The notes: generated from the sequence alone by a model not told the origin. Positions 1 to 7,579 are shown, counted from the stretch's first letter. The stretch is 10,810 nt of DNA from JANXLO01 sp043762265 (GCA_043762265.1 JAYUMV010000553.1:1-10810), one strand, 5' to 3'. A program made the numbers and translations.

Positions 1-2
1 AT

Positions 3-1904
3 CTGCCGGTGTCACTCACGCAAAATGATCGCGTCGAAGTCCCTGTCGCTGTTTACAACTACTTGCCAACCTCCCAAAAAGTGGAACTTACGCTGAAAGA
101 GGAACCCTGGTTCAAGCTCGAAGGCGGCGCAAAACAGACCTTGACTATTGGCGCAGGGGAAGTCAAAGTCGTTCGCTTCCCGGTGACTGCGAGCGTAATC
201 GGGCGGCACAAATTCGAAGTCACGGCAAAGGGAGACAAGCTTTCCGATGCGCTGAGACGCGAAATCGAAGTGCGTCCGGACGGGAAAGAGTTCATCACGA
301 CGATCAACGACAACCTTGACGGCAAGGTCGCGAAATCCGTGAACTTCCCGGAGAACGCGATTTCCGGCGGCAACTCGCTCTTCGTAAAGTTGTATCCCGG
401 CGCGTTCAGTCAGGTCGTGGAAGGGTTGGATGGAATCCTTCGTATGCCGAACGGATGTTTCGAGCAGACAAGCTCGACGACCTACCCGAATATCCTTGTG
501 TTGGACTACTTGAAACAGACGAAGAAAATCAACCCGGAATTGCAACTGAAAGCAGAGCAGTACATCAACGTCGGCTATCAGCGACTCGTCACTTTCGAGT
601 GCAAAAACGGCGGCTTCTCCTGGTTCGGCAACGAGCCTGCGCATCAGATCCTGACCGCTTATGGTTTGTTAGAGTTCAGCGACATGGCGAAGGTCCATGA
701 TGTGGATCCGGCGGTGATCGCCCGCACGCAGAACTGGCTGGCCTCCCAACAGAAGCCGGACGGCACCTGGGAGGAGAAGGGTTCGGGCATTGCGGAGGGC
801 ATCATCAACCGGCAGTCGGGCGTGCTGCGCTCTACTGCCTATGTCGCCTGGGCGCTGGCGGAGAGCGGGTTCACCGGGCCGCAGATCATGAAGGGCGTCG
901 GCTATGTCAAAGAGCATGGGGCAGAGGCGAAGGATCCCTATACGCTGGCGGTGATTCTGAACCTGCTGACGAAAGTAGAGAAGGAGGCCGACACGACCGC
1001 GAAGTTCGCGGACGCCCTGATCGCCCTGGCTAAAACCGACGACAAGGCGGCCTGGTGGCAGAGCGATACGCAGACCTTCACCGGCGCGAAGGCGGAAGGG
1101 GCCGATCAGGAGACGTCCGGCCTGGCCACCTATGCCCTGGTGAAGTGGGGGCGCAACGCCGGCTTTACCAACAAGGCGCTCACCTATCTTATCCAGGGCA
1201 GGAACACCTACGGCACCTGGTCCAGCACACAGGGTACGGTCTGGAGCATGAAATCTCTCCTCTACGCCAGTCGGAACGGGACGGGCGCCAGCAAGGGCAC
1301 CGTCACCATTCTGGCGAACGGCCAGAAGGCGGGCAGCTTCCAACTGATGGCCGATGACAACGATGTGATGCGGCAGGTGAACCTCGCGGAGTTCCTGCAC
1401 GACGGTCAGGCAAACACCGTCACGCTCTCGTACGATGGCGACGGCTCGCTGCTCTATCAGATCGCGGGGCGTTACTACGAGCCTTGGGCGGATGCCGCGC
1501 CTCCGAAAGCCGGCTTCGAACCGCTGGCCCTGAAGGTGGAGTACGACAAAACGACCCTGGCGCAGGACGACACCGCGACGGTCACCGTGACCATCCACAA
1601 CCAGACCACCAGTATCGCGGAGATGCCGCTGATCGATGTCGGCGTGCCGCCCGGCTTCACGGTCAACCCGGAGAAGTTGGAGGATGCGGTCGCCAAACAG
1701 ACGATCAGCAAGTACACGGTCGCCGCCCGCCAGGTGATTCTCTATATGGAGAAACTCGGTCCCGGTGAGACAGTCGTTCTAACCTATCAGATCCGCGCGA
1801 AATATCCCATCAAGGCGCGAACGCCCCTGAGCAAGGTCTATCCCTACTACAACCCGGAGCGCGTCACCGTCTCCGCTCCCCAGGACATCGTCGTGACCAA
1901 GTAA
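3..1904 (+). CDS. Alpha-2-macroglobulin-like protein, C-terminal part (5' end outside window)
   Basis: The reading frame is open to the left edge, so this is a partial gene; the GTG at 9 is not a credible start. About 633 residues remain of a family whose bacterial members usually have 1,500-2,000. Numbering from the codon at 9, residues 1-90 are a beta-sandwich (macroglobulin) domain. The thioester motif GCFEQ lies at residues 149-153 (bases 453-467), and Cys150 and Gln153 would form the internal thioester. An alpha-toroid thioester domain follows to about residue 430, with helical repeats such as LTAYGLLEF and STAYVAWALAESG. The tail (about 505-631) looks like the receptor-binding-type beta domain. 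Family members are envelope or periplasmic proteins that trap attacking proteases covalently. No pbpC partner is visible. GC content jumps from about 50% before base 680 to 60-73% after it. The family call is firm; the biological target is unknown. Confidence 0.93.
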   Translation: MPVSLTQNDRVEVPVAVYNYLPTSQKVELTLKEEPWFKLEGGAKQTLTIGAGEVKVVRFPVTASVIGRHKFEVTAKGDKLSDALRREIEVRPDGKEFITTINDNLDGKVAKSVNFPENAISGGNSLFVKLYPGAFSQVVEGLDGILRMPNGCFEQTSSTTYPNILVLDYLKQTKKINPELQLKAEQYINVGYQRLVTFECKNGGFSWFGNEPAHQILTAYGLLEFSDMAKVHDVDPAVIARTQNWLASQQKPDGTWEEKGSGIAEGIINRQSGVLRSTAYVAWALAESGFTGPQIMKGVGYVKEHGAEAKDPYTLAVILNLLTKVEKEADTTAKFADALIALAKTDDKAAWWQSDTQTFTGAKAEGADQETSGLATYALVKWGRNAGFTNKALTYLIQGRNTYGTWSSTQGTVWSMKSLLYASRNGTGASKGTVTILANGQKAGSFQLMADDNDVMRQVNLAEFLHDGQANTVTLSYDGDGSLLYQIAGRYYEPWADAAPPKAGFEPLALKVEYDKTTLAQDDTATVTVTIHNQTTSIAEMPLIDVGVPPGFTVNPEKLEDAVAKQTISKYTVAARQVILYMEKLGPGETVVLTYQIRAKYPIKARTPLSKVYPYYNPERVTVSAPQDIVVTK

Positions 1905-1927
1905 CTATACAAGTTACGACGAAACCG

Positions 1928-1967
1928 GAACCGGATGCCTTTCCAGGGAAGGAGAGGCGTCCGGTTT
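1928..1967 (+). terminator. Strong rho-independent terminator after the A2M-like gene
   Basis: Bases 1928-1944 pair with 1951-1967 without a mismatch (17 pairs, three of them G-T), closing a 6-base loop AGGGAA. A T-rich stretch (TTGCCTGTTT, 1966-1975) follows. It begins 23 bp after the A2M stop codon. The stem occupies the first codons of a longer possible frame from 1935, which argues that the next gene starts later, at 2070. Confidence 0.85.
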
Positions 1968-2053
1968 GCCTGTTTACCTGCCATTAAATGGATTCTGATG
2001 GTATCGCAGACCGACGTTAGTGCGTCTTTATCTCTGCATCTGCCTGGAAAATC

Positions 2054-2059
2054 AGGAGG
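2054..2059 (+). promoter_or_regulatory. Ribosome binding site that fixes the start at 2070
   Basis: AGGAGG lies 10 bases before ATG 2070. The alternative upstream ATG at 1935 falls inside the terminator stem and has no comparable site. Confidence 0.6.
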
Positions 2060-2069
2060 GCTGTCTGCG

Positions 2070-2342
2070 ATGGCATCGAACGCGTTGAAACGTGCGGCGA
2101 AGAGGATGGAGATACTGGCATGGCTTTTTTTTCTCTTTTTTGTCGTCCTACTCCCCTTTTCGGCGTACATACTTCCGGGTATGATCGCGGAGCGGACTGC
2201 CAGGGGAGAGAAGGTCGATCTCTGGTTCGTTCAGTTGGCGAGTGATGCTGCGGAAAACATGCACCGTACCCATGGCGCGCTGGTCCTGCTCATGTTGGCC
2301 CTGGCGCTCTGGATCAGTTTCACCGCCAGATCGAAACGCTGA
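2070..2342 (+). CDS. Small two-span membrane protein, unknown function
   Basis: This 90-residue protein starts at ATG 2070 behind AGGAGG. The frame stays open upstream to 1935, but that stretch is the preceding terminator. The N-terminus is basic (KRAAKR at about residues 7-12). It is followed by a very hydrophobic helix at about 14-37 (LAWLFFLFFVVLLPF), a polar loop of about 30 residues, and a second helix at about 69-85 (GALVLLMLALALWISF). The tail is again basic (RSKR), so both ends are predicted to be cytoplasmic by the positive-inside rule. I recognise no family. It appears to be a single-gene unit between two hairpins. Having two clear membrane spans and a good ribosome site makes it likely real; its role is unknown. 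Confidence 0.6.
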   Translation: MASNALKRAAKRMEILAWLFFLFFVVLLPFSAYILPGMIAERTARGEKVDLWFVQLASDAAENMHRTHGALVLLMLALALWISFTARSKR

Positions 2343-2362
2343 AAGAACTGCCGGGTTCTTTT
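2341..2362 (+). terminator. Hairpin overlapping the stop codon of the small membrane protein gene
   Basis: GAAAGAAC (2341-2348) pairs with GTTCTTTT (2355-2362), one end pair being G-T, around TGCCGG. The U-rich 3' arm could serve as a weak intrinsic terminator, but there is no long T-run after the stem. Confidence 0.45.
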
Positions 2363-2389
2363 GTGGCTGAAGTCGGAATCCAGTATTAT
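2361..2389 (+). promoter_or_regulatory. Predicted sigma-70-type promoter
   Basis: A -35-like TTGTGG (2361-2366) and a -10 TATTAT (2384-2389, 5 of 6 consensus bases) are separated by exactly 17 bp. A start near 2396 would give a short leader to the AGGAGA ribosome site (2408-2413) and ATG 2422. The -35 box overlaps the preceding hairpin. Confidence 0.5.
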
Positions 2390-2421
2390 CGCGAGAGAGT
2401 CTTCGTTAGGAGAGATGTGTC

Positions 2422-2523
2422 ATGAGTTTCTTCTGCCCTCATTGCAGCACGGAAAATGGCGCTGGTCACGCATGGCAAGGAATAAAGGTCCGTTTCCATG
2501 AGGTTTACAGGCGGGGGGGCTAG
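2422..2523 (+). pseudogene. Truncated zinc-ribbon-like open reading frame, 33 codons
   Basis: ATG 2422 lies 8 bases after AGGAGA (2408-2413) and downstream of a plausible promoter. The peptide begins MSFFCPHCSTENGAGHAW, which resembles the N-terminal zinc ribbon of many bacterial proteins (pattern FCPxCGTENPAGxxFC), but the second Cys pair is missing and the frame ends after 33 codons at TAG 2521. Just before the stop is a run of seven G (2513-2519). Shifting the frame by one base either way does not open a long frame downstream. I read this as the 5' end of a gene cut off by a rearrangement that placed a GspF remnant, in opposite orientation, behind it. It could instead be a genuine short peptide. 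Confidence 0.5.
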
Positions 2524-3014
2524 GGAAACATGGTGTGCAACATTAAGACGAAGCCAAGGATCTGGCCACCCATGAGGATGGCGACAAACTGCTGTGTCGC
2601 CTTGGCGAAGGCTTCCTCCTCCAATAAAGACGCGAAATGATCCAGGGATGTACCCAGACTGCCGCTCATTTCGCCTGTTCGGATGATGTCCAGCAGGTAG
2701 TTTGGCAGGAGTTGTGTGGAAGCAAGGCTTTCGTACAACGTCACGCCCTGTCGGGTCTGCAAGGCCGCTCGCAGGAGCGCCTTTTCGTAGCAGGCGTTCA
2801 GGGCGCTTTGAGAAGAGACTTCCAGCGCTGTCGAGATCGGCACGCCGCAGTTCCATAGGGTCGCGAACGAGCGCGCCCAGCGCGCCGCCGCGAGGTTACG
2901 TAAGGTGATCGTATCGGCCGCACGTTTCGCGAACTGAGCCTCTGATATCAAGGTCCGCCTTTTACTCCAGGCGGAAGTCGATCTGTTATGGAGGCAGAAA
3001 GAAATCATGCTCAA
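2520..3014 (-). pseudogene. Type II secretion/pilus GspF (PilC)-family C-terminal remnant
   Basis: The frame has up to 164 codons, with possible starts at TTG 3014 or ATG 3008, neither with a good ribosome site. Homology to the inner-membrane platform protein GspF/PilC begins near residue 35: ARSFATLWNCGVPISTALEV corresponds to the family's ARxLAxLLxAGVPLxxAL, and IIRTGEMSGSLGTSLDHFA to xxxGExSGxLxxxLxxLA. A C-terminal hydrophobic helix follows (QFVAILMGGQILGFVLML). GspF proteins have two such domains and about 400 residues, so only the second is present. No GspE, GspG or other pilus gene is nearby. Its first codons lie within a copy of the 3' end of the neighbouring WD40 gene, so the start is a by-product of a fusion. 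Its TAG shares the CTAG at 2520-2523 with the convergent zinc-ribbon stub. It is probably non-functional, although the remaining frame is intact. Confidence 0.65.
2941..2976. repeat. 36-bp imperfect direct repeat, copy 1
   Basis: Bases 2941-2976 match 3015-3050 at 33 of 36 positions; differences are at repeat positions 13, 15 and 19. Read on the minus strand in the frame equivalent to the kinase gene, this copy encodes LPPGVKGGP and a stop, a near match to that protein's end (LPPGVKSVS and a stop). Confidence 0.85.
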
Positions 3015-3050
3015 TCTGATATCAAGATACGCTTTTTACTCCAGGCGGAA
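3015..3050. repeat. 36-bp imperfect direct repeat, copy 2 (3' end of the kinase-WD40 gene)
   Basis: This is the native copy and contains the last codons and the TGA stop (3022-3024) of the kinase-WD40 gene. It is separated from copy 1 by 38 bp of unrelated sequence. Confidence 0.85.
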
Positions 3051-4926
3051 GCGTCCACACGTTCGCCGTATGGTCTTGATTTCCTGTCACAATGCGATTA
3101 CCATCCGCAGAAATCGCAACCGCATGAACAGTCCCTGTATGCCCTGTGAGTGTCAGAAGTAATTGCCCTGTTTCGGCGTTCCATACTTTCGCTGTCTCGT
3201 CACGACTTCCGGTAACGATACGCTTGCCGTCCGCAGAAATAGCGACCGCAAGAACGGGGTCTGTATGCCCTTCGAGGGTGAGAAGCACCTGACTCGTTTC
3301 GGCGTCCCACACCTTCGCTGTGTTGTCAAAACTTCCTGTGACGATGCGCTTACCATCCTTCGATATCGCCACGGAAGTAATGGCAAGCGTATGCCCATTG
3401 AGGGGCAGGAGTTCCTTACCTGTTTCCATATCCCAGATCTTTGCCGTATGATCACCGAGACGATTCGGAAAATTGTCACCGATGCCTGTGACGACACGTT
3501 TACCATCCTGGAAAATCGCCACGGAAGTAACGTAACTGGTATCTCCGATGAGGGTCAAGAGTTCCTTGCCTGTTTCCGCATCCCAGACCTTTGCTGTATT
3601 ATCGATACTTCCCGTGACGATGCGCTTGTCGTCTGCAGAGATGGCGACCGCACCGACAGTATCGTGGCCTCGGAGCGTAAGAAGTTCCTTAGTTGTTTCT
3701 GCATCCCAGACCTTTGCCGTCTTATCCGCACTGCCTGTAACAATGTACTTGCCATCTTCCGATATCGCAATGGCGACTACACCGCCCAGGTGCCCTAGAA
3801 GCGTCAGGAGTTCATTGCCCGTAGCCGCATTCCAAATCTTAGCGGTAGAGTCTGCACTGGCTGTCACGATGCGTTTTCCATCCGCAGAGATTGCGACAGA
3901 ATAAACTTTGTCGGTATGCCCTGCGAGGGTCAGGGTAGGGGTTAAAGGCGCTGTATAGCGGAGTACAGATTGGGAGTCGTCGCGCTTGCTGTACGGTTTT
4001 GGGTCAGATTTTCTGTCGGAGAGCACTTTCCACACGGCGAAAGAGGCAATAGCTACGCCGCAACTCGTTCCAGTCAGAAGTAAGGCGCGGCGAGAAAATT
4101 CCTGTTGTCTCCTGGGGGCTTGAGGCGTTAAGTGCAGTAAGGCGCTCATGGCTGCTGCCGATTGTGGGCGACGGGCGGGAGCTTTGTCCAGGGCTTTCAT
4201 CACGGCATTGCGGAGAGAGGCAGGGACTGCGGCAGGAAGGGGGGCGGGAGGGCTATTCACGATGGCGCCGTAGAGGGAAGGCAGATCGGACTGGGGAAAC
4301 GGCAATCTGCCGCTCAACATCTGATACAGGATCACTCCCACGGCCCAGAGGTCCGATTGAACCGAATATCGGCCCGCGAACGCCTCGGGCGGCATATAGT
4401 GTGGCGTTCCAGAGGCGTACTGTGTCTGATCTGTGGTTTTCAGCACGCGCGAGATGCCGAAATCGGTCAGGCGCGGCAAGCCGCCTTGCAGCAAGACGTT
4501 GTCCGGTTTGAGGTCGCGATGGATAATAGGCTCCGGCGTCAGCGCATGCAGATATTCCAGTCCTGCCAGAATACCGGTGGCCATAGCGATAGCCTCTTTC
4601 ACCGAAGGCGCTTTTCCGCCACTCTGTTCCAGCCACGAAGCCAGCGAGCCACCCGCCGCATATTCGCTCACGATGACTACCTGGCCCTCGTAGATCTGTG
4701 CATCCTGCACTGGCAGCACATTCGGATGCCCACTCGCTTGCAGCCAGACGCGCGCCTCCCGCTTTACCGCTTCGAGATCAGGGTTAGGATCGAGCGGCAG
4801 TTTGAGCGCGACCCGCGGGGTTAGCAATGCACCGGGTTTTTCCGCCAGCCAGACTTCGCCGAAGCCTCCCCGTCCGAGTAGGCGCACCAGGGTATAGGGG
4901 CCGATTTGCAACTGTGGATGAAACAC
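3022..4926 (-). CDS. Membrane-anchored Ser/Thr protein kinase with C-terminal WD40 propeller
   Basis: This 634-residue protein starts at GTG 4926, whose third residue onward leads straight into a PknB/Hanks-type kinase domain (about 11-265). Visible motifs are the glycine loop GRGGFGEVW (18-26), the ATP lysine Lys42 in VALKLP, Glu57 of helix C, the catalytic loop HRDLKPDN (136-143, Asp138), DFG (155-157) and GTPHYMPPE (173-181). All catalytic residues are kept, so activity is expected. A transmembrane helix lies at about 281-302. From about 329 to 630 there are seven WD40 repeats of about 42 residues, with signatures such as TGSADKTAKVWDAETT; the fourth carries an insertion (NFPNRLGD). The kinase is predicted cytoplasmic and the propeller outside the membrane. 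The adjacent FHA transporter is a natural candidate substrate or partner, by inference only. GC is higher in the kinase part (about 60-67%) than in the propeller (about 45-55%). The ribosome site is weak. Confidence 0.93.
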   Translation of the reverse strand: MFHPQLQIGPYTLVRLLGRGGFGEVWLAEKPGALLTPRVALKLPLDPNPDLEAVKREARVWLQASGHPNVLPVQDAQIYEGQVVIVSEYAAGGSLASWLEQSGGKAPSVKEAIAMATGILAGLEYLHALTPEPIIHRDLKPDNVLLQGGLPRLTDFGISRVLKTTDQTQYASGTPHYMPPEAFAGRYSVQSDLWAVGVILYQMLSGRLPFPQSDLPSLYGAIVNSPPAPLPAAVPASLRNAVMKALDKAPARRPQSAAAMSALLHLTPQAPRRQQEFSRRALLLTGTSCGVAIASFAVWKVLSDRKSDPKPYSKRDDSQSVLRYTAPLTPTLTLAGHTDKVYSVAISADGKRIVTASADSTAKIWNAATGNELLTLLGHLGGVVAIAISEDGKYIVTGSADKTAKVWDAETTKELLTLRGHDTVGAVAISADDKRIVTGSIDNTAKVWDAETGKELLTLIGDTSYVTSVAIFQDGKRVVTGIGDNFPNRLGDHTAKIWDMETGKELLPLNGHTLAITSVAISKDGKRIVTGSFDNTAKVWDAETSQVLLTLEGHTDPVLAVAISADGKRIVTGSRDETAKVWNAETGQLLLTLTGHTGTVHAVAISADGNRIVTGNQDHTANVWTLPPGVKSVS

Positions 4927-5181
4927 GGTTTCTACTCGCTTTCAGAAACACGAACGATTGACCTTTCGCATCTCCGCTGGAGCGCTCTCTGCGCATATGT
5001 CGCTTACATAAGACAGCGTTTTTCGATAGAACACCGGTGCAAACGGTGCTGTTCTGGCTTGTAGTTCCCTCTGACAATTGTAAATACCTGCAAAATCCAG
5101 AGGCTTGTGAGTGGCATTACGTACGCACCGCTCTCGTATCAACGAGTCACATGAGAAGCAGTCCCTGGCAGCGGATAGGGT
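4927..5181. other. Intergenic region between the FHA-ABC transporter and kinase genes
   Basis: The 255 bp contain no convincing gene. Two small hairpins are visible: CTCGT/ACGAG at 5133-5146 with loop ATCA, and CACCG/CGGTG at 5032-5048. Neither is followed by a T-run on either strand. The kinase promoter probably lies here, but I could not pick -35/-10 boxes with confidence. Confidence 0.4.
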
Positions 5182-7455
5182 TTACCAGCGCTTCTCTTTA
5201 CGGTGAAGCAGCCAGAGACTCAGGCAACCATAGGCCACGCCGAGAACCAGGAGAGCGATCCATGCGGTGGGGGCGGTCATATCGAAGTGGTTTTCAGGGG
5301 AGTGTGCGGGAAGATGGGTCAGGTTGCCCAGCGCGCCATAGGCCCAATAGCTAGGCATGATTTTGCTCACAATACTGAGCGCTTCGATCTCCAGGAGCCC
5401 GGAGAAGATGATTTGCGGCAGAACGGCGACTGGAACTAGACTCATGGCCTGATCGTTCGTGGTGGCTGCAGCGGAGACGGTCAGTCCGATCATCATGCCG
5501 CAGAGAGTCGCCAGGAAGGTGGTGAGTAAGAGCGAGGCGAAAGGGCCGGCTTCCAGGTGAAAATCGATCCGCATGCGGATGATACCGACCAATAAGAGCG
5601 TTTGCAGCAGGCAGAATACGGAGAGAACAGCGGCTTTCGACAGCAGATAGGGGGCGGCGTGCAGATTGACTAGACGTTCGCGGCGATAGATCGCGCTCTC
5701 TTTGGTGAGTTCACGAGCGGCGTTTACGATGCCGAAGAGCAACGCGCTGATGACCATGCAGAAGAGCAACAGCGCGCTTTTCTTGGGTGAGAAGTTCGGG
5801 GGAGCGTCGAAAATATTGGCGCGAAACACGGTCGCCAGCAGCGCAGCAATGATGGGCGCCTGCGCCAGCAGAAACAGGGTGTTGCGCATGTCGCCCTTGA
5901 ACGTGTCCAGATAGCGACAACAGAGAATGCCGAACTGATCGGAGGCGGAGGGGCGGGCGCGCGTCGCGCCTAGATGTTTGGCCACACGCACGCTCCGTCC
6001 CGGCCGGTGCTGCGGAGCTTTATCCAGAGGTTCGCGGACGTAGCGTCTGTAATAGTCGGAGGCGAGGTACTTCTCCTGCCAATGTTCCGGTGGCAGGTTG
6101 CTGTCGTTTACGGTGAGATAGATTTTGAGGTAGTCGTCTACGCCAAAATATTCCAGGGCTTCCTGAGGCGGACCATAAAAAGCGATACGCCCCCCGCGTG
6201 CCAGAAACAGGAGTTTGTCACATTCGGCGATGCTGGAGGTAGCGTGGGTGACCATGACCACAGAGCGCCCTTCCCGCGCCAGTTTCTTTACGAGATGGAT
6301 GAATTTGTATTCCAAGCCGGGATCCAGCCCCGACGTCGGCTCATCCAAAAACAGCAGGCTCGGGCGGGTCAGCAGTTCTACGGCGACATTGACGCGCTTC
6401 CGTTCGCCGCCGCTGAGCGTGCTGACCGATGCGGTCTTGCGGTGGCTCAGTTCCAGTTCCGTGAGGGTATCGTCCAGCAGGCGTTCTATCTCCTCGCTGG
6501 TGGTATCGGGCGGTAGGCGCAGGCGGGCTGCATAACGCAGGACACTGGCAACCGGCAGTTCGCGATGGACAATGTCTTCCTGGGGCACATAGCCGATGAT
6601 GGTGCGGAATAGCTCCAGATGCGAGTAGAAATCGACGCCGTTGAGCAAGATCGATCCGCTGGACGCGGGGCGAAACCCGGTCATGGCATTGAGCAGGGTG
6701 CTTTTGCCCGCGCCGGTCGCGCCCACAATCGCAACAAATTCGCGCGGTGGCAGCACGAAACTGACATTTTGCAGCAGCTGCATCGGCTTACCGGCGTTTT
6801 GCACGGTCTGGCACAGATCGGTGATATCCAGCCGCACCGTGCCGTCCTGCTCATAGTGTTCCAGCGTATTATTGCGAAACACGAATTGATGCAGGCCGAC
6901 GGAGACCTCATCCCCGGCATGCAAAGGCTCCGGCCCTCCGACAAGGATTCCGTTGAGAAAAGTGCCGTGGCGACTCTGGGTGTCTTCCAGCAGAAAGCCC
7001 TGCGGTGTCTGCACGATCCGGCAGTGACGCCGCGACACATTGGGAGAGCTAAGCACGATGTCGCAGGCGGGATCCCGTCCCACGACCAGCAACGGCGCCA
7101 GCGAGATAATCTCTGAAGGAGTGTTCAGGAGATTCTGTGCCTCTTCCGGCGCTGCCTGCCATTCGTAGCGCAGTTCCGTATTGCCGATGCGCAGGAGGCT
7201 GTTGTTGCCGATTCGCGTTGGCAGATGCGGCGCCAGACGCTGGCCGTTCAGAAAGGTTCCGTTCGTGGAGCCGAGATCCGTAAGCAGCCAATCGTCGCCT
7301 TCCTGCCGCAGCTCCGCGTGTAGTTTCGAAACGTTGCCGTCTGCCAGCACAATCGTAGCCGAGGAACTACGACCAAGGACGGTGACAGCTTCGAGCAGAA
7401 ACTCATGCACCGGCGCATCTCCCGTGTGCTGTATCAACTTCGCTACAGAACTCAT
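5182..7455 (-). CDS. FHA-FHA-ABC transporter (ATPase and ABC-2-type permease in one chain)
   Basis: This 757-residue protein starts at ATG 7455, directly behind GAGGGGAG. It carries two FHA domains, which bind phosphothreonine peptides. The first (about 22-98) has GRS, VSKLH and STNGTFLNG. The second (about 120-195) has GRD, VSRRH and SRHGTFLNG, with His163 in place of the usual Asn. An ABCG/White-type ATPase follows (about 206-435): Walker A GATGAGKST (245-253), Q-loop Gln292, signature LSGGE (347-351), Walker B LLFLDEPTSGLD (367-378) and H-loop His404. The C-terminal part, from about 525, is an ABC-2-type permease with about six membrane helices. Such half-transporters work as dimers and usually export lipids, drugs or polysaccharides; the substrate cannot be read from sequence. 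The FHA domains and the adjacent kinase suggest that phosphorylation controls assembly or activity (inference). Confidence 0.93.
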   Translation of the reverse strand: MSSVAKLIQHTGDAPVHEFLLEAVTVLGRSSSATIVLADGNVSKLHAELRQEGDDWLLTDLGSTNGTFLNGQRLAPHLPTRIGNNSLLRIGNTELRYEWQAAPEEAQNLLNTPSEIISLAPLLVVGRDPACDIVLSSPNVSRRHCRIVQTPQGFLLEDTQSRHGTFLNGILVGGPEPLHAGDEVSVGLHQFVFRNNTLEHYEQDGTVRLDITDLCQTVQNAGKPMQLLQNVSFVLPPREFVAIVGATGAGKSTLLNAMTGFRPASSGSILLNGVDFYSHLELFRTIIGYVPQEDIVHRELPVASVLRYAARLRLPPDTTSEEIERLLDDTLTELELSHRKTASVSTLSGGERKRVNVAVELLTRPSLLFLDEPTSGLDPGLEYKFIHLVKKLAREGRSVVMVTHATSSIAECDKLLFLARGGRIAFYGPPQEALEYFGVDDYLKIYLTVNDSNLPPEHWQEKYLASDYYRRYVREPLDKAPQHRPGRSVRVAKHLGATRARPSASDQFGILCCRYLDTFKGDMRNTLFLLAQAPIIAALLATVFRANIFDAPPNFSPKKSALLLFCMVISALLFGIVNAARELTKESAIYRRERLVNLHAAPYLLSKAAVLSVFCLLQTLLLVGIIRMRIDFHLEAGPFASLLLTTFLATLCGMMIGLTVSAAATTNDQAMSLVPVAVLPQIIFSGLLEIEALSIVSKIMPSYWAYGALGNLTHLPAHSPENHFDMTAPTAWIALLVLGVAYGCLSLWLLHRKEKRW

Positions 7456-7488
7456 CTCCCCTCACTTTCCAAGAGGCATCTGCGATCC

Positions 7489-7518
7489 ATATTTCGGTCG
7501 TTACATCCCTATTGTCAA
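7489..7518 (-). promoter_or_regulatory. Possible promoter of the FHA-ABC transporter gene
   Basis: On the minus strand a perfect -35 TTGACA (7518-7513) is followed after 18 bp by AAATAT (7494-7489), a weak -10. An 11-bp palindrome, GGCAAATTGCC (7519-7529), sits immediately upstream of the -35 box and could be an operator half. The weak -10 keeps confidence low. Confidence 0.35.
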
Positions 7519-7579
7519 GGCAAATTGCCCGTTCACTTCAGGATGTTTTTCACATATCTGATCTGGGCTTCCAGAGCAT

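Noticed and set aside
669..1598. Long open frame of 309 codons on the minus strand inside the A2M-like gene
   Set aside because: It is a shadow of the high-GC plus-strand gene: composition-biased, Arg/Gly-rich, no recognisable domain or ribosome site.
1935..2069. Upstream extension of the small membrane protein gene from ATG 1935
   Set aside because: The first codons are the 17-bp terminator stem, and the only good ribosome site leads to ATG 2070.
3163..3798. 211-codon plus-strand frame with periodic Cys-rich repeats
   Set aside because: The repeats are the antisense of the WD40 blades of the kinase gene; the kinase frame has the clear homology.
3150..3950. Regular repeats of about 126 bp that might suggest a CRISPR or satellite array
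   Set aside because: They are coding WD40 blades; there are no short identical repeats with unique spacers.
5974..6516. 180-codon plus-strand frame
   Set aside because: It lies opposite the ABC ATPase domain, whose Walker, signature and H-loop motifs are unambiguous.
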